Of a stretch of 64,000 bases of DNA, positions 11,618 to 22,300 are shown one piece after another. Origin of the DNA: Acanthornis magna (Eukaryota > Chordata > Aves > Passeriformes > Acanthizidae); contig JAWUZG010000070.1 of assembly GCA_036785705.1 (NCBI GenBank), positions 2,243,001 through 2,307,000 on the forward strand. Direction: 5' to 3'. Each line of letters opens with the position of its first letter. Positions within the stretch are counted from its first letter, which is position 1. Under the pieces are notes generated by a model. That model ran no database searches. It was given only the letters and a program-made list of their open reading frames with translations, and had not been told where the DNA came from. The position numbers were made by a program, and so were the translations under genes.

Positions 11618-11900
11618 CCCACAGTGGTTTGGTTTGGAACAGACCTTTAAGCCCATCCCGTTCCACCCGCTGCCCTGACAGGGACACCTTCCAGTATCCC
11701 AGGCTGCTCCAAACCTCATCCAGCCTGGCCTTGGACACTGCCAGGGATCCAGGGGCAGCCACAGCTTCTCTGGGCACCTGTGCCAGGGCCGCACCACCCT
11801 CACAGGGAAGGATTCCTTCCTAAACGAAAGAATTCCAGCCTAAAGTAGTCCTTCCTAAAGTTAAGAATTTCTTCCTAATTATTTCCAGTAACAGCCCTCT
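11618..11900 (-). repeat. CR1 LINE 3' fragment, minus strand
   Basis: CCACAGTGGTTTGGTTTGGAA, CACCTTCCAGTATCCCAGG, CAGCCTGGCCTTGGACACT and CACAGCTTCTCTGGGCACC mark the copy. The tail repeats CTTCCTAAA-type units three times (about 11815-11875), more than the usual single copy. It ends about 100 bp before the DCK CpG island. Confidence 0.88.
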
Positions 11901-12153
11901 AAATTCAAGTGCCGCTGATCTCCTTTAACCCCAGTTCGCGTGCCAGTTCCAAGACATTCCCGGAGGAATTTTTAACGCGGTCGCTGGCTGGTGGGGGGGT
12001 GGCTTTGTCTCCTTTCCCCGTTCCCGTTGTCCTGCGGGGCGGGACGGGGCAGCGCTGAGGACGGGAGCAGCTCGTGGCACGGGTGGCTGCCATCGATGCG
12101 CTCCGCGTGCCGCTGCTCTTGCCTGCGGCAGGATCGGCCGGGGCGCGTGCTGG

Positions 12154-12161
12154 TGACGTCA
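12154..12161. promoter_or_regulatory. perfect CRE palindrome TGACGTCA
   Basis: An exact 8-bp cAMP-response element lies 153 bp upstream of the DCK ATG, inside the CpG island. CREB/ATF proteins bind this sequence. Binding here is inferred from the motif alone. Confidence 0.7.
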
Positions 12162-12190
12162 GCGACCTCTCCGGCGGGCCCGCCGCCGTC

Positions 12191-12206
12191 GCGCGCCAAA
12201 TTTGAA
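12191..12206. promoter_or_regulatory. E2F site abutting a CHR element
   Basis: GCGCGCCAAA at 12191-12200 is the reverse complement of the E2F consensus TTTGGCGCGC. It directly abuts TTTGAA at 12201-12206, the canonical cell-cycle homology region (CHR). Read as CDE/CHR, the GC core ends at 12196 and CAAA forms the 4-nt spacer typical of such tandem sites. It is 108 bp upstream of the ATG, a position that suits control by E2F or DREAM/MuvB. Function is inferred. Confidence 0.65.
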
Positions 12207-12230
12207 GGCGGCGCGCGCGGGGCTAGGCTC

Positions 12231-12309
12231 GCGCCCCCTCAGGCGGGTCTCGCGCGCCGGTTCCCCCCCCGCCCCCGGCCCCCTCAGGCGCCCTCGCGCC
12301 CCCTCAGGC
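12231..12309 (+). repeat. repeated CCCCTCAGGC boxes in the DCK 5' leader
   Basis: An identical 14-mer, GCGCCCCCTCAGGC, occurs at 12231-12244 and 12296-12309. A third, shorter copy (CCCCCTCAGGC) is at 12279-12289. Each contains CCCTCAGGC, which fits the TFAP2 consensus SCCYSRGGS. The last copy ends 4 nt before the ATG, so at least one copy probably lies in the mRNA leader. Confidence 0.6.
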
Positions 12310-12313
12310 CGCC

Positions 12314-12383
12314 ATGGCCAGCCCGCCCAAGCGCAGCAGGCCTGAGGGCCGCCTCAAGAAGATCGCCGTGGAGGGCAACATCG
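12314..12383 (+). CDS. DCK: DCK coding exon 1
   Basis: The exon encodes residues 1-23 plus one base. It begins [13 protein letters not shown], with a basic nuclear-localisation-like KRSR patch, and ends in the P-loop start EGNI. The donor is ATCG|GTGAGT. The ATG lies in GCCGCCATGG, an optimal Kozak context. Confidence 0.95.
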
Positions 12384-15300
12384 GTGAGTCGGCGCCTCTC
12401 GTCTGCGCGGGGAAAGGGATGGGGAAGGGGGAGTTGCCGAGGGCTGGAGGGAGAGGCGGCTTCCGCGGCGGTCGGTGCTTTTGGCCGTGTCTGGGGGAGG
12501 TGCAACTCTGCGGACTTTCCACTGCCTCCTTCCCTCCTTCCTTTCCTTCCCCCCCTCAATTGTGTGAGGACTCTTCCCACCACAGCAGAACGGGGCAAAG
12601 GCGGCTGCTTCCACAAGATTTCCCTGGCCCGTTTTCCTCCGTAAAAGGCTTTTAGTCAGGTCAGGAGACGCAAACAAGCCAATTCATAATGTCAGAGACT
12701 TTACTCTGACACCGTAAAAATGATGAGATTTGGGAGGGAAAAAAAGAAAAGCTTTCTATTACTCTTTGTAACTGAATCACCTGTTTGGTGTTGAAGTCTT
12801 GGATAAGCTTTTCCCCCAATCCTTCCCGTTTGTGGTGTAAAACACCCGGAATCACAGGATCTCCCGAGGTTGGAAGGGATCCACCAGGATCTCTGATTCC
12901 CACTCCTGGCCCTGCACAGGACACCCCAACATATCACCAGGTGCCTGGGAGCGTTGTGAAACTTGTGTAAATGTAGATAAAGATAAAAAACCCTGTTGCT
13001 CTGTTATTTGATGTGGAATGTGATGCGTGTGGGAGACTGATTTTTGGGGATGGAAGGCCCATAGAGTTGTACACGAGTTAAATGACACCACTGTGGGTGG
13101 TTTCTCACTGACGTTGTTCCTGAATGCTTTTCCTACAGCTGCAGGGAAATCCACCTTTGTGAATATTCTGAAACAAGCCAACGAGGACTGGGAAGTGGTT
13201 CCCGAGCCTATAGCTAGATGGTGCAATGTTCAGCAAAGCTCTGAAGACGACTGTGAGGTAAAAGAGGAGGAAAAAAAAGTCAAATGCTCCTCTAATTTCA
13301 GAATACCAGTATATCCAACAAACTTTTTTCAGACTCTATGTAACAGCAACACTTTTGCTGATTGCTGTCACAATGTTTGAGTTCCTCTTTTCCAGTTTGC
13401 TTGGTGCATTATGGAATAAATGTTATTCAACATCAGATGTAATTTCTAAGAGTGGTAAAGAGTTACAAGAGTTACTTGTAGCCACTGTGAAGTAACCAGG
13501 TGAGTGCAGAGGGTTGTTCCTGTGCCATGAAAAGCATGCTCTGAAATGTCTGGAAAATTGAGAACTCCTGCTAACTTGGTTTTAGTGGTGGGGTTTCTTC
13601 CCAGCTACCTGTAATTCCACTGGCAATCCAGCTGCTACTTCCTGTGCAAGTGGCTTTTGAAGGACTGGAGATCTTTTTTAGACCTGGCAAAAAGCACCAT
13701 GTATTTTGGTTACCTCAGTGTAAAATTTAACGGGGACATGTTGCTCCTGACTTCTCCTCAGCTGCATTTTTTTGGAATTAGCGCTCTATTTGTTTTCCCT
13801 GTGAATGCAGGAACTGACCACGTCCCAGAAGAGTGGCGGGAATGTGCTGCGCATGATGTACGAGAAGCCGGAGAGGTGGGCTTTCACCTTCCAGACGTAC
13901 GCGTGCCTCAGCAGGATCCGGGCGCAGCTCAACTCCCTGGATGGCAAACTCCAGGATGCGCAGAATCCCGTAGTCTTCTTTGAGCGCTCTGTCTATAGCG
14001 ACAGGTATGTGGGGCTGGAGTTCTCATGGTGCAAATCACAATTCTCCCGAGTCAAATCAGGATATGTGGGGTTGGAAGGGAGCTCCGGATATCACCCAGT
14101 CCAAGCCCCCAGCCAAGGCAGGGTGACCCGGAGCAGGTGACAGAGGAACACATCCAAGCATTTGAAATGTCTCCAGAGAGGGAGACTCCACGACTTCCTT
14201 AAGCAGCTGTTTTGGTGCTTGGCCACCCTCATGGAAAGAAGTTCTTCCTCATGGTGAGGTGGGACTTCTTGTGTTTTAGTTTATGGCCCAAAAAAAAGCA
14301 TAAATAAATGCTCTATCCTGCATTTCTGAGTTCAGAAGATGAGACTTGATAATTGAATCGCATCCCATAATCCTTAGGTGTTCCCCGTGTTGTAATATGT
14401 TGTAAATAATAATGCATTTTAATTTATTGTAAATAAATGACCCGATGTACAAACGAGCATGTTCTTTGGGTTGTTCCTGCATGCCTGAGCTGCACATGTT
14501 GGTCTTCATGCACACAGCTCCAGGAGGAGAATACCAGCTGTTTAATTCCACTCCAAGAGTTTGTCAGAGATGCTGCAGTGTTACCACTCAGCTTCTTCTC
14601 TAGTTACTGTACTTTAGGAAAAACAAGTGATTCCCATGTTCAAGTGAATTTTTTTCCATCACTTTAATGTCCACAGATACATCTTTGCTGCTAATTTGTA
14701 TGAGTCTGATTGCATGAACGAGACCGAGTGGACAATTTACCAGGACTGGCACAACTGGATGAATAAACAGTTTGGCTCGAGGCTGGCGCTGGATGGGATC
14801 ATTTATCTCCGAGCCACTCCTGAGGTGAGGGTTATGAATGTGACCACACAGAGAATGAGTGTCCGTGTTCTGAGCCTTGTCCCCTCATGGTCAGAGTTCA
14901 GCTCAGGCTGCACCATTCCCCTGAATGCTGTAATACGTGAGCCGTGACTAAGTCTGGAAGTACTTTAAGAAAATGTTCTTTCAAATGTAGAACGTATATT
15001 CAAGTCAACTGTGATGGTAATGATTTTCTAATTTTAAAAACAGAGTACATGAGAGCACTAAACCAGGAAATACTTCTGGAATAAAGCAAGCAACTCCAGA
15101 AAAGTACAAAACAGCTCTAGGAATAGCTGTTACATAGGGAATATAGCTGTACAGGGAATAGGCATAACAGTTCACAGTAATGTTAGAGCTGATGTGGGGT
15201 GGCCTGTGAAGCCCCTACACCTGGGGTGATGGAGCTAAGCCAGGTGAAGGCACACCCTGTATGCGAGGCCTTATGACTGTGCTTTGATCTTGGGCCATTG

Positions 15301-18129
15301 AATATTTGTTTAAAAGGAGAGAACAGAATAATAAGTCCTTTGAGTATGAAACTTGCTTGAACAAGAGAAAAACATGAGTTTAGAAGAGCTGTAATTAACT
15401 TACAAATCACTTCCATATTTCCTTGCTTCCAGCTTCCATGCATTCAGTTTTGTTATGGTTCTAAAAAACTCTGGAATGTAACATGCTGGAGTAACTCTGA
15501 GGGCTTTTTTTTCTCTATTTAAGAAAAGAACATATATTTGAATTACGAAGTACAACATTTAAACAATTTTGGCAATATTGGGTGTGCTCAGGATAGGAAC
15601 AAATGATTTAAAACATTGGAAAACAGTTTCTAAGAGCCAGAAACATATAGTAAGATTTTGAAATGCTTGTCTGTAATGTCAAATGGATATTTCTGTGCTT
15701 TTGGCATGCAATATAGCAATTTATTTATTTTTATTTAATATCTTTTGCCTTTAGAAATGCTTGAATAGGATTTACTTACGTGGAAGAGATGAAGAACAAG
15801 AAATCCCCATTGAATATCTGGAGAAGCTTCACTACAAACACGAAAGTTGGCTCCAGCACAGGACAATGCGGTAGGGTTTGTTGAACGGCTCCTTGAGGAT
15901 GGATAAATCTTTGTAAGGATGTTCCACAGTGCTTTTTCTACCAGTGAAACTTCAGCTTTTCTTAGGATATGTAAATCTAAACTGCAGGAATATTTCTATT
16001 GGTGTTTTTTTAGTAGTAGTGTCTTTCCAACATGTTCATTATTGCTTGGACATGCAGTGTGCTTCAAGTTCTCCTCACACAGAGCTCTCAGCAGCCAGAG
16101 GCTTCAGCTGAACTCACTTTAATACGCAGTGTTCTGTTACTCAAGTGCTGGGGGAGCAGAATGTCCAGGAATCACTGATGTATCCCAGGAGCCATGCTGT
16201 AAATTCAGAATTCCTGGCTATAATTTATAGATGCAGTTCTTTTTGTGGGATTCTTAACAATGAGAATACTGTCAGGGATTTGAATGATCTCTGCTTTATT
16301 TCCAGCGACTAATATTTGCTTTGTTCCTCTCCCAATACAGAACAGATTTTGATTATCTACAGGAAATTCCTATTTTAACACTCGATGTTAACGAAGACTT
16401 CAAAGGCAAAAAGGACAGATACGATCACATGATTGAAAAGGTAAAATTTCACAAGCTGAACAAACTGCTGATTCAGTTTGCTCTGGAAATACACTTCATT
16501 GTATAATCATCCTTCTAAAATATGTAAGTCACAGAGTTCCATTCAGGTAATGAACAGTTTTATAGGCTACTGCAATACATATTTTAAAGATAGGCCAAAC
16601 CTTTATCATTTAACTGCTCACGTGTTTGGTACTTGAATCCCAGTGGGATTCAAGTGAGGACAACTTGACTTTCATCTGAGTAGCTGCAATGACTTACAGA
16701 CCTCAGCAATAGTACGCACACGTTTTTCCGTTCTTCAGAAATAAACTGTTCCCCCACGAGAAAAGCAGCTTTGTCCTTTGATCTCCGTTGATCCACCCAG
16801 GAGTGGAGGTGTTCACCTGATTAAAACCAGTCTTCCTGGTTGAGCTCATTAATCGATGGAATGACCGGACATGGCAGCTGTGGAGGGAGCATGCTTCCCA
16901 TCTGCACAAGATGAGATGAGGCCAAGCTTGGGCAGCTAAGTATGGATTTTGGAGAAGTTTGCTCCAGTGTAGCTGTCAGGTTATCTGGGAACAGCCTTTG
17001 CCCTGTGTTGGCCCTATAGTTTGGCATTTCCTAAATGGAACCAGGGAACTGATACACATGATGAGCCTGGCTGTGTTGGGCTTTGGCTTGTGCTGTGTGT
17101 GGACCTAGACCCTTTGTCCTTTCTCGCCTCTGTTGTGATACTCATCCTGCAACTGTGCCTGGTGTGTAAATCCTGACAGGGTTCTCCATGCAGGGTTACT
17201 GGTGCTACGTTCTGAAGTGGAGGATGGCTTTCTTGTGGTGCCTTTCAAGTTAGTCTTGGCACAGTTATGTCCCTTCTCTACAGGAAGGGATTTGACCTCT
17301 TCTTTTTTTCCCCACCTCCCTGAGCCCTGACCTGGGAAGGGAAGGGTCACAGCTGGAGTGTGTGATCAAAGATCTCTTTCCATTTCACATCAAGAATTTG
17401 GACAAAACGTTTACAGATGGGCTCTGTGTAGGGAGAACCTTTGCCAAAAGAATAGCACCATGTCCTCTAGTAAATGGTCTGTTCCTTTCCATGGAGTAGC
17501 ATGGCTTGAGTGGACAGAGGAAAATGCTCCCAGTTCAGACTGTATCACAGCCTAGTTCCTAGGATGTTCCTGAAACTTAAAGGCAGGGGTTGTGAGCCCG
17601 GCATTGATCTCCATTATTGGATTTTCTCCGAGCAGTGTGGTTTTGGTAGGTATTGCTTTATTATTTCTTTTCCAGCCTCAGATTCCAAGGGACATCCTGA
17701 TTATATGGACCGGCTTGTTCACTGGCATTAAATCTGGCTGGTGTTCAGGCAGTGGGTGTGACTTGGTGGTTTCCAAATGACAGCGCTTTTGAGGTGGTCA
17801 TTATCCTCCTCCTGTTTGAGTGACACGTGCTTGTAATGCGATTCCTTTGTGATGGAGGGCTGTAGTTCAGGACCACAGGAGGACTGAGCATCATTCCATT
17901 ATGTCTTTCCCTGCACCTGCTAAATTACAGGTACCATGTCTGGAACGTTCTGGATGAACAGGTAATGGCACGGCTGAGCTTCTTTTTCCCTGTTTCTTTC
18001 GGCTGTAGTAGAGCATAAAGCAGAGGAGAGGTAAATAGTGTTGCTGTCTATTTCTGCTGACAAACACTTAGTGTGATTGACAATATTTGTTTCTTTTTGC
18101 AGGTCAAGGAATTTTTGACCATGTTGTAA
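12314..18129 (+). CDS. DCK: deoxycytidine kinase, complete, seven coding exons
   Basis: The CDS joins 12314-12383, 13139-13257, 13811-14004, 14677-14824, 15755-15870, 16341-16440 and 18103-18129: 774 nt, 257 aa plus TAA. The enzyme moves the NTP gamma-phosphate to the 5'-OH of deoxycytidine, deoxyadenosine or deoxyguanosine, the first step of dNTP salvage; it also activates nucleoside drugs. Visible are the P-loop GNIAAGKS (21-28), E46, Q91, A94, R98, the ERS motif 121-123, D127, and lid arginines R182, R186 and R188. A94/R98/D127 correspond to human A100/R104/D133, the specificity triad. S68 in TTSQ matches regulatory S74. Against the 260-aa human protein, the N-terminus is 7 residues shorter, the S74 loop 1 longer and the C-terminal NEDFK segment 3 longer. 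The start was chosen for its perfect GCCGCCATGG context and family alignment. Confidence 0.97.
12845..12960 (-). repeat. CR1-like fragment, minus strand
   Basis: GGAATCACAGGATC, GAGGTTGGAAGGGATCCACC and CCTGGCCCTGCACAGGACA are typical of another CR1 subfamily 3' end. It lies in DCK intron 1. Confidence 0.75.
13139..13257 (+). CDS. DCK: DCK coding exon 2
   Basis: This 119-nt exon covers residues 24-63. The acceptor is TTTTCCTACAG and the donor is GAG|GTAAAA. It completes the P-loop (AAGKST) and carries the catalytic-base region VVPEP (E46) and the WCNVQ stretch. An open frame runs on through intron 2 to 13380, but the donor and the homology end the exon here. Confidence 0.96.
13811..14004 (+). 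CDS. DCK: DCK coding exon 3
   Basis: This 194-nt exon covers residues 64-128 in part. The acceptor is GTGAATGCAG and the donor is ACAG|GTATGT. It holds S68 (the human S74 equivalent), Y80, Q91, the YACLSRIR helix with A94 and R98, and the catalytic [10 protein letters not shown] segment. Confidence 0.96.
14050..14285 (-). repeat. CR1-like fragment, minus strand, diverged
   Basis: GGGGTTGGAAGGGAGCTCC, AGGGAGACTCCACGACTTCC and GAAGAAGTTCTTCCTCA-like motifs appear in CR1 order, with higher divergence than the other copies. It lies in DCK intron 3. Confidence 0.75.
14677..14824 (+). CDS. DCK: DCK coding exon 4
   Basis: This 148-nt exon runs from R128 to E177. The acceptor is GTCCACAG and the donor is CCTGAG|GTGAGG. 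It encodes the [11 protein letters not shown] to [11 protein letters not shown] core of the kinase fold. Confidence 0.96.
15755..15870 (+). CDS. DCK: DCK coding exon 5
   Basis: This 116-nt exon runs from K178 to R216 (split codon). The acceptor is TTTTGCCTTTAG and the donor is TGCG|GTAGGG. It contains the lid [11 protein letters not shown] with the phosphate-binding arginines, and the [12 protein letters not shown] helix. Confidence 0.96.
16341..16440 (+). CDS. DCK: DCK coding exon 6
   Basis: This 100-nt exon covers R216-K249. The acceptor is CCCAATACAG and the donor is GAAAAG|GTAAAA. It encodes [19 protein letters not shown] and then a segment three residues longer than mammalian DCK ([12 protein letters not shown] against DKYESLVEK). 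The open frame continuing to 16506 is intronic read-through. Confidence 0.95.
16441..18102 (+). other. DCK: DCK intron 6
   Basis: This is the longest DCK intron. It contains a perfect 11-bp hairpin at 16631-16655 and a splice-bounded 31-nt exon-like segment at 17931-17961. No repeat family is recognised. The other DCK introns (470-930 nt) hold only CR1 pieces in introns 1 and 3. Confidence 0.85.
18103..18129 (+). CDS. DCK: DCK terminal coding exon 7
   Basis: Nine codons encode VKEFLTML and a TAA stop, after a TTTCTTTTTGCAG acceptor. The short C-terminal exon matches mammalian DCK, which ends VKEFLSTL. It lies 1.66 kb after exon 6. Confidence 0.95.
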   Translation, partial: VKEFLTML

Positions 18130-18246
18130 CCCTCTTTGAAGCGCAGAGTCAAACCATTCCAAACATCTGTGTGTCTCAAGTACAGCTTCTTGTTTTATAG
18201 AAGGTCTCTGGAGGGGCCAGTCCTGGTGATTTGATTGTGAGGAACA

Positions 18247-18281
18247 AATAAACTTTGTGAATAGGGACATTACTAAATAAA
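18247..18281 (+). terminator. DCK: paired AATAAA, proximal DCK poly(A) signals
   Basis: AATAAA hexamers at 18247-18252 and 18276-18281 lie 118 and 147 nt after the stop. They are followed by a GT-rich stretch (GGTACGTCTGTTCGG). This is a good proximal polyadenylation site. Confidence 0.6.
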
Positions 18282-19352
18282 TTGGTACGTCTGTTCGGTA
18301 TTATGTTAAGTAACATGTACAAATTCTGAAGAGACAAGGATTCTGAGCATTTCCAGATACTGTGCCAGTTTTTAATCAGACCAATGAGTTCTAGAGTATT
18401 TTATAGATTTTTAAAATTTACTTTGTACCCAATTGCTATTTAATTTTGAAGAAGGTAGTGGGTTTTTAGATCTCCTCAGTGTTTTTTTATTCACATGGAT
18501 TTGTAGTGGATGTTTTGTTGTTCCAAGGAAGTAAAAAGTAAAAACTGTTTTTGCTGCTGAGGGAATTTTAATATAACCTGGAATATTATATTTTAGGGTA
18601 CAAAAAATATTGTCTGATGCTTTAGCAGAAGAAGCTCTTCATAGAATACACTGAATTAAATCCAAATATGACTGAAATTCTGTATATATCAAATAAGTTT
18701 TTATATCTGTTTCTATTATGCACTGCAAACTAGGATATTTGAGCCTTTTTGTTGTCTAGCATGTTTGGGGTTTTTTTACCATTTTTTAAAAGCTTTTCTG
18801 AAAACAATGCTGGTTTTGTTGCTGGTCAGTCCTCTTCTCCTGGAGAGGAATATGTTTACTTGCTGGGTACAGCGCTGGGCTGAAGGGCATTTTGCAAATG
18901 GCCTCCATCTGTGAATTACGTGTTGATTAACTGTCCCATAATCGCATTAGGGATGTCAGAGGTGCCTTCCTGCCTTTGTTCCAGCCGTTCCATGTGTTCA
19001 CTGAGCCTTCTGGGTGCTTATCCCAGATCCTGCACTGTTGGAAGTAGATTTTTCTGTCTCACCTGCTTGGAGTAAGAAGGAGAGACCTGTGTGGAGTAGC
19101 TGCTGTCTGAGCCTCTTATTCCAGGCGCAGAAAATAGAAACTTTTCAGGCTACCCATCTCAAGTGCTGGGTTTTATGAGCTGCTTTGTTCTGCTTTAAAC
19201 ATTTCTGAGTGCATTGTTGGCTTTTGAAGGCAAAATTTTATTGTAAAGCTTTTTATTGTCTACTGTGGTACTTTGACTACCTGCTTCTTGGAGATGAGAT
19301 TTCATCCTTTATGTCTGGAATTGTGCTGGCATTCTCTAACCATTGGCTGAAA

Positions 19353-19358
19353 AATAAA
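19353..19358 (+). terminator. DCK: AATAAA, candidate distal DCK poly(A) signal
   Basis: An AATAAA followed by AGTGGTTGG and then TTTTTTCAGTG gives the GU/U-rich downstream element expected for cleavage. It would produce a 3' UTR of about 1.2 kb. Confidence 0.5.
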
Positions 19359-19375
19359 AGTGGTTGGAAAGATTT

Positions 19376-22300
19376 TTTCAGTGCTTAGTAGTGTTGGCTT
19401 CTTGTCTCATAAAAAAAATAATATTGTGGATAGCTCCTATGTAATACTGGTACAATGGATGAATCGAAGGTTATGGATTCTGGGTGTATTTGGTGTAAAA
19501 AAGTTCTCTGAGATTTCTTAGAAACTGTGACTGACTTCAGATTTTTTCATGCGGGGGAAATGAACTTAGGGGATAGAGACACATGATTACATGAAGTGCA
19601 TTGTGAGTGTGACTTTGCTTAGTACAAGAGCGTTGTATAATATTTATGTTGTAGTGGAAAGTAGCAGTAGTCTGGCAGAAAATCTTGTGTAGGACTTGAA
19701 GGTTGCCCAGTAAAAGGAAAGAGTTTAAGATGTTTGCTCCAGAAAGGAAGTGAGGTGGAATGAAGATTCAGTTCAGATTTACTTGAAACACATAGTACAA
19801 GCTTTTAAAGCATTCTTGGCAAGAGTCTGAACAGTAACAACTTATTTTGACTAACAGTGCAATTATTTCTACAGTTTCAGCTGTCAAAATTGTGGATTTA
19901 ATTACAGGAATTGGAATGACAGTGCTTGTTGCAAGGAAGTAAACATGTCTGAGTTCTAATAAAGGCTTCTTTTGAAACCCATCACAGAGAGCACACAGAA
20001 ATTCTGTGGCAGGTTATCTGCAGCCCGTTCCAGAAAGCTTTACAAAATCTCTGCCTGCCAAGTTTGGATTGGAAGAAGCAAAGTCATGACCAATTATAAG
20101 AATGTTTTTAATTGCTGTGGAGAAAAAAACAAAAGCAAACCCCAAACACATCCCAGTGGCCCCCAAGCTTCTGGGGGATCTGTAAGTGGCTGGCCTGGAG
20201 CACATGAAGCTGCAGTTATTTGTATGTAGGACAGACACAGCACAGACAGCAGCAGAGATGGCCTGAGACTGGTCTGCCTGTGCCTCGGCTTAAACCTCAG
20301 CTCCAACAGTACCTCAGTCTTCCAAATCTGTCAGTATTTCCTTTGCTTAAATCTGTTCCCAGGCTACAACAAACCAGGATTGTTGTGTTGGCTTTTGCCT
20401 TTTAGAGATGCGAAAAGTTTCTGAACTGGTGTCTGCTGTTTGGTGAGGATTGTTTTTCAGCCTTTGAGTGTTGTGTCCCTTTCTCTTCCCTTGGGTAAGA
20501 GATACTCTGATGGAATTGCCTAGGAATGCTTGCTTGTTTTAATCGAACGTCATCATGATCGGGAAACAAAATTGGGATGCTGGTTTTTTCCATTTAGGAC
20601 GCAGATTAAAGTATGATTAATAGTGTTTTAATTGTGATTCAAGTACCCGTGTGAGCAATGGTCTTAATATTGCCTTGTTTTATTCTCAGTCCTTGTGGCT
20701 GTTTTCTGTATAGTGGATTTTAAGTTCTCTTCATATAGATGTTTCTTAGAACAGCAACCAATTTCGTAGGTAGAATGTATTTTTCTATAATTTTGTGCCA
20801 CTTACTTAGTTCTACTGTTTTCTATTTATTGAAGCAGACTTCATAATAATAGAATTGTATATAAACTGTGATTAGTATTGAATTGATTCTGTTCTTTTTC
20901 TAGTAATTAGGTACTCAGGAATCTCTTTGTGAAATAAAAATGACCTTGAAGAAACTCACCATGAACTTTTAAGTGTAGACCAGAGAAGTCTGTATGTATG
21001 TAGCAATAATTAAGCATATCTTAGGAAAAAACAGAGTGCAAGTGCTCTTGCCAAGGGGTTTCAGCATAACCAAGTGTATGGGCTCCCAGGTGGCTTTTTC
21101 CAGCTCCCTTTTAGACTCTCTGCATGACTGTGAGTAAATAAATCACTCTTTGCCTCACTTTTTTTGTCTTTGAAATATTGATATCTCCCTTATGCCTTTA
21201 GGAGCCTGGGAGGATGCATTAGTTAATATTGATGTTTTATAGGTCTCAAGTGCGCTGTTAAATAATGGAAAAGGAAGGCAGCCCTGGTTTTAGGCTTTGC
21301 TCTGGGTTGTTTTGGTGCCACTGGCCCAGATTCTTGGCAAAAGGAAATTATTTATTTGTTTTGAAAGATATTAAAAGCCATCAGTGCAACTTCAGCTGTG
21401 TCAGTTCACCAAAAAAAAAAGCTGTAACTGTGTGTGAGGAAAGAAAACTTCGGAGAAGTTTGGTCTTGAAATACAAACTGATGGCAAAACTGTGCTGCAG
21501 GTCCCTGTAGCTACTGGTAATGGGGAGAAATCCATGCAGGAATCTGCCACAGGAGGTCATTGTGTCTCACTCCCTGGGCTGGCTGCAAGAGGAGCATTAG
21601 GGCTTTAGCAGTGAATGGCTGTGGAAAACGTAAAGAAGGAAGAGGTCACTTCCTCGCTCAGCCAGAGGATAAATACTGTACAGAATGAGGTAAATCTTGC
21701 TCTCTGGGAGGAGGGAGAGGAGCAGAGCAAACCCTGCTGGATTAAGTGAATGACTAGAAAAGGCTGAGCTAATGGGAGGGGTTTGGTCACCAGAAGGTCT
21801 TCCGTGCAGCCACCAGCTGTTTATGTGCTGTGAGTGAATATTAGCACATGGATAACACTAATCCTGCTGTGGCTAAGCCATTAGGGCTGAGCTCTCGGCC
21901 CGGAGACAGCCCCGAGCAGTGTTGATGCTGGCAGCATGCTGGGAAGTAAAACATTTAGTAGCAGTTCTACTAATTGAGGCTATGCACAGTGCTTAATGTG
22001 CCAAATGAGCCTGAATTGGGGATGGATCTCCAAAATGCTGATTGAAATCCAGTAGTGACCAGGAATGTGGATTCTATAGTGGGAGTAAGCAGTACAGAGA
22101 TTTATTTCAATTTAGGTGGGTATAATGAAATGCTCAAGAGCCCAAATCGGAGGCTGTTGAGTGCAGGTGACTTTTATTCTTGGATCTAAATTTCAGTCCA
22201 TGGGTATAGAGAATATGAGAGCAGCGTAAATAAGGTTATCATCATGCTAATTGAGAGTGCAGGCTATTTCTCATTTCTTGGATTTCTCCTGACTGCTCTT

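Larger units (their letters stand above)
11985..12560 (+). promoter_or_regulatory. DCK: DCK CpG-island promoter
   Basis: A sharp rise in G+C and CpG surrounds the DCK start codon, while the flanks are ordinary AT-rich DNA and a CR1. The island covers the upstream region, the 5' leader, coding exon 1 and the start of intron 1. It holds a perfect CRE, an E2F site abutting a CHR, and repeated TFAP2-like boxes (separate entries). No TATA box is evident. The transcription start probably lies between about 12205 and 12300, but I cannot fix it. Boundaries are by eye. Confidence 0.85.
18130..19375 (+). other. DCK: probable DCK 3' UTR
   Basis: This AT-rich non-coding stretch follows the DCK stop. Candidate poly(A) signals at 18247, 18276 and 19353 suggest a short form (about 150 nt) and a long form (about 1.2 kb) of the 3' UTR. 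No other gene is seen. Confidence 0.6.

Noticed and set aside
11991..12644. 217-aa plus-strand open frame across the DCK promoter
   Set aside because: It is in a different frame from DCK exon 1 and crosses the real splice donor. It is GC-driven.
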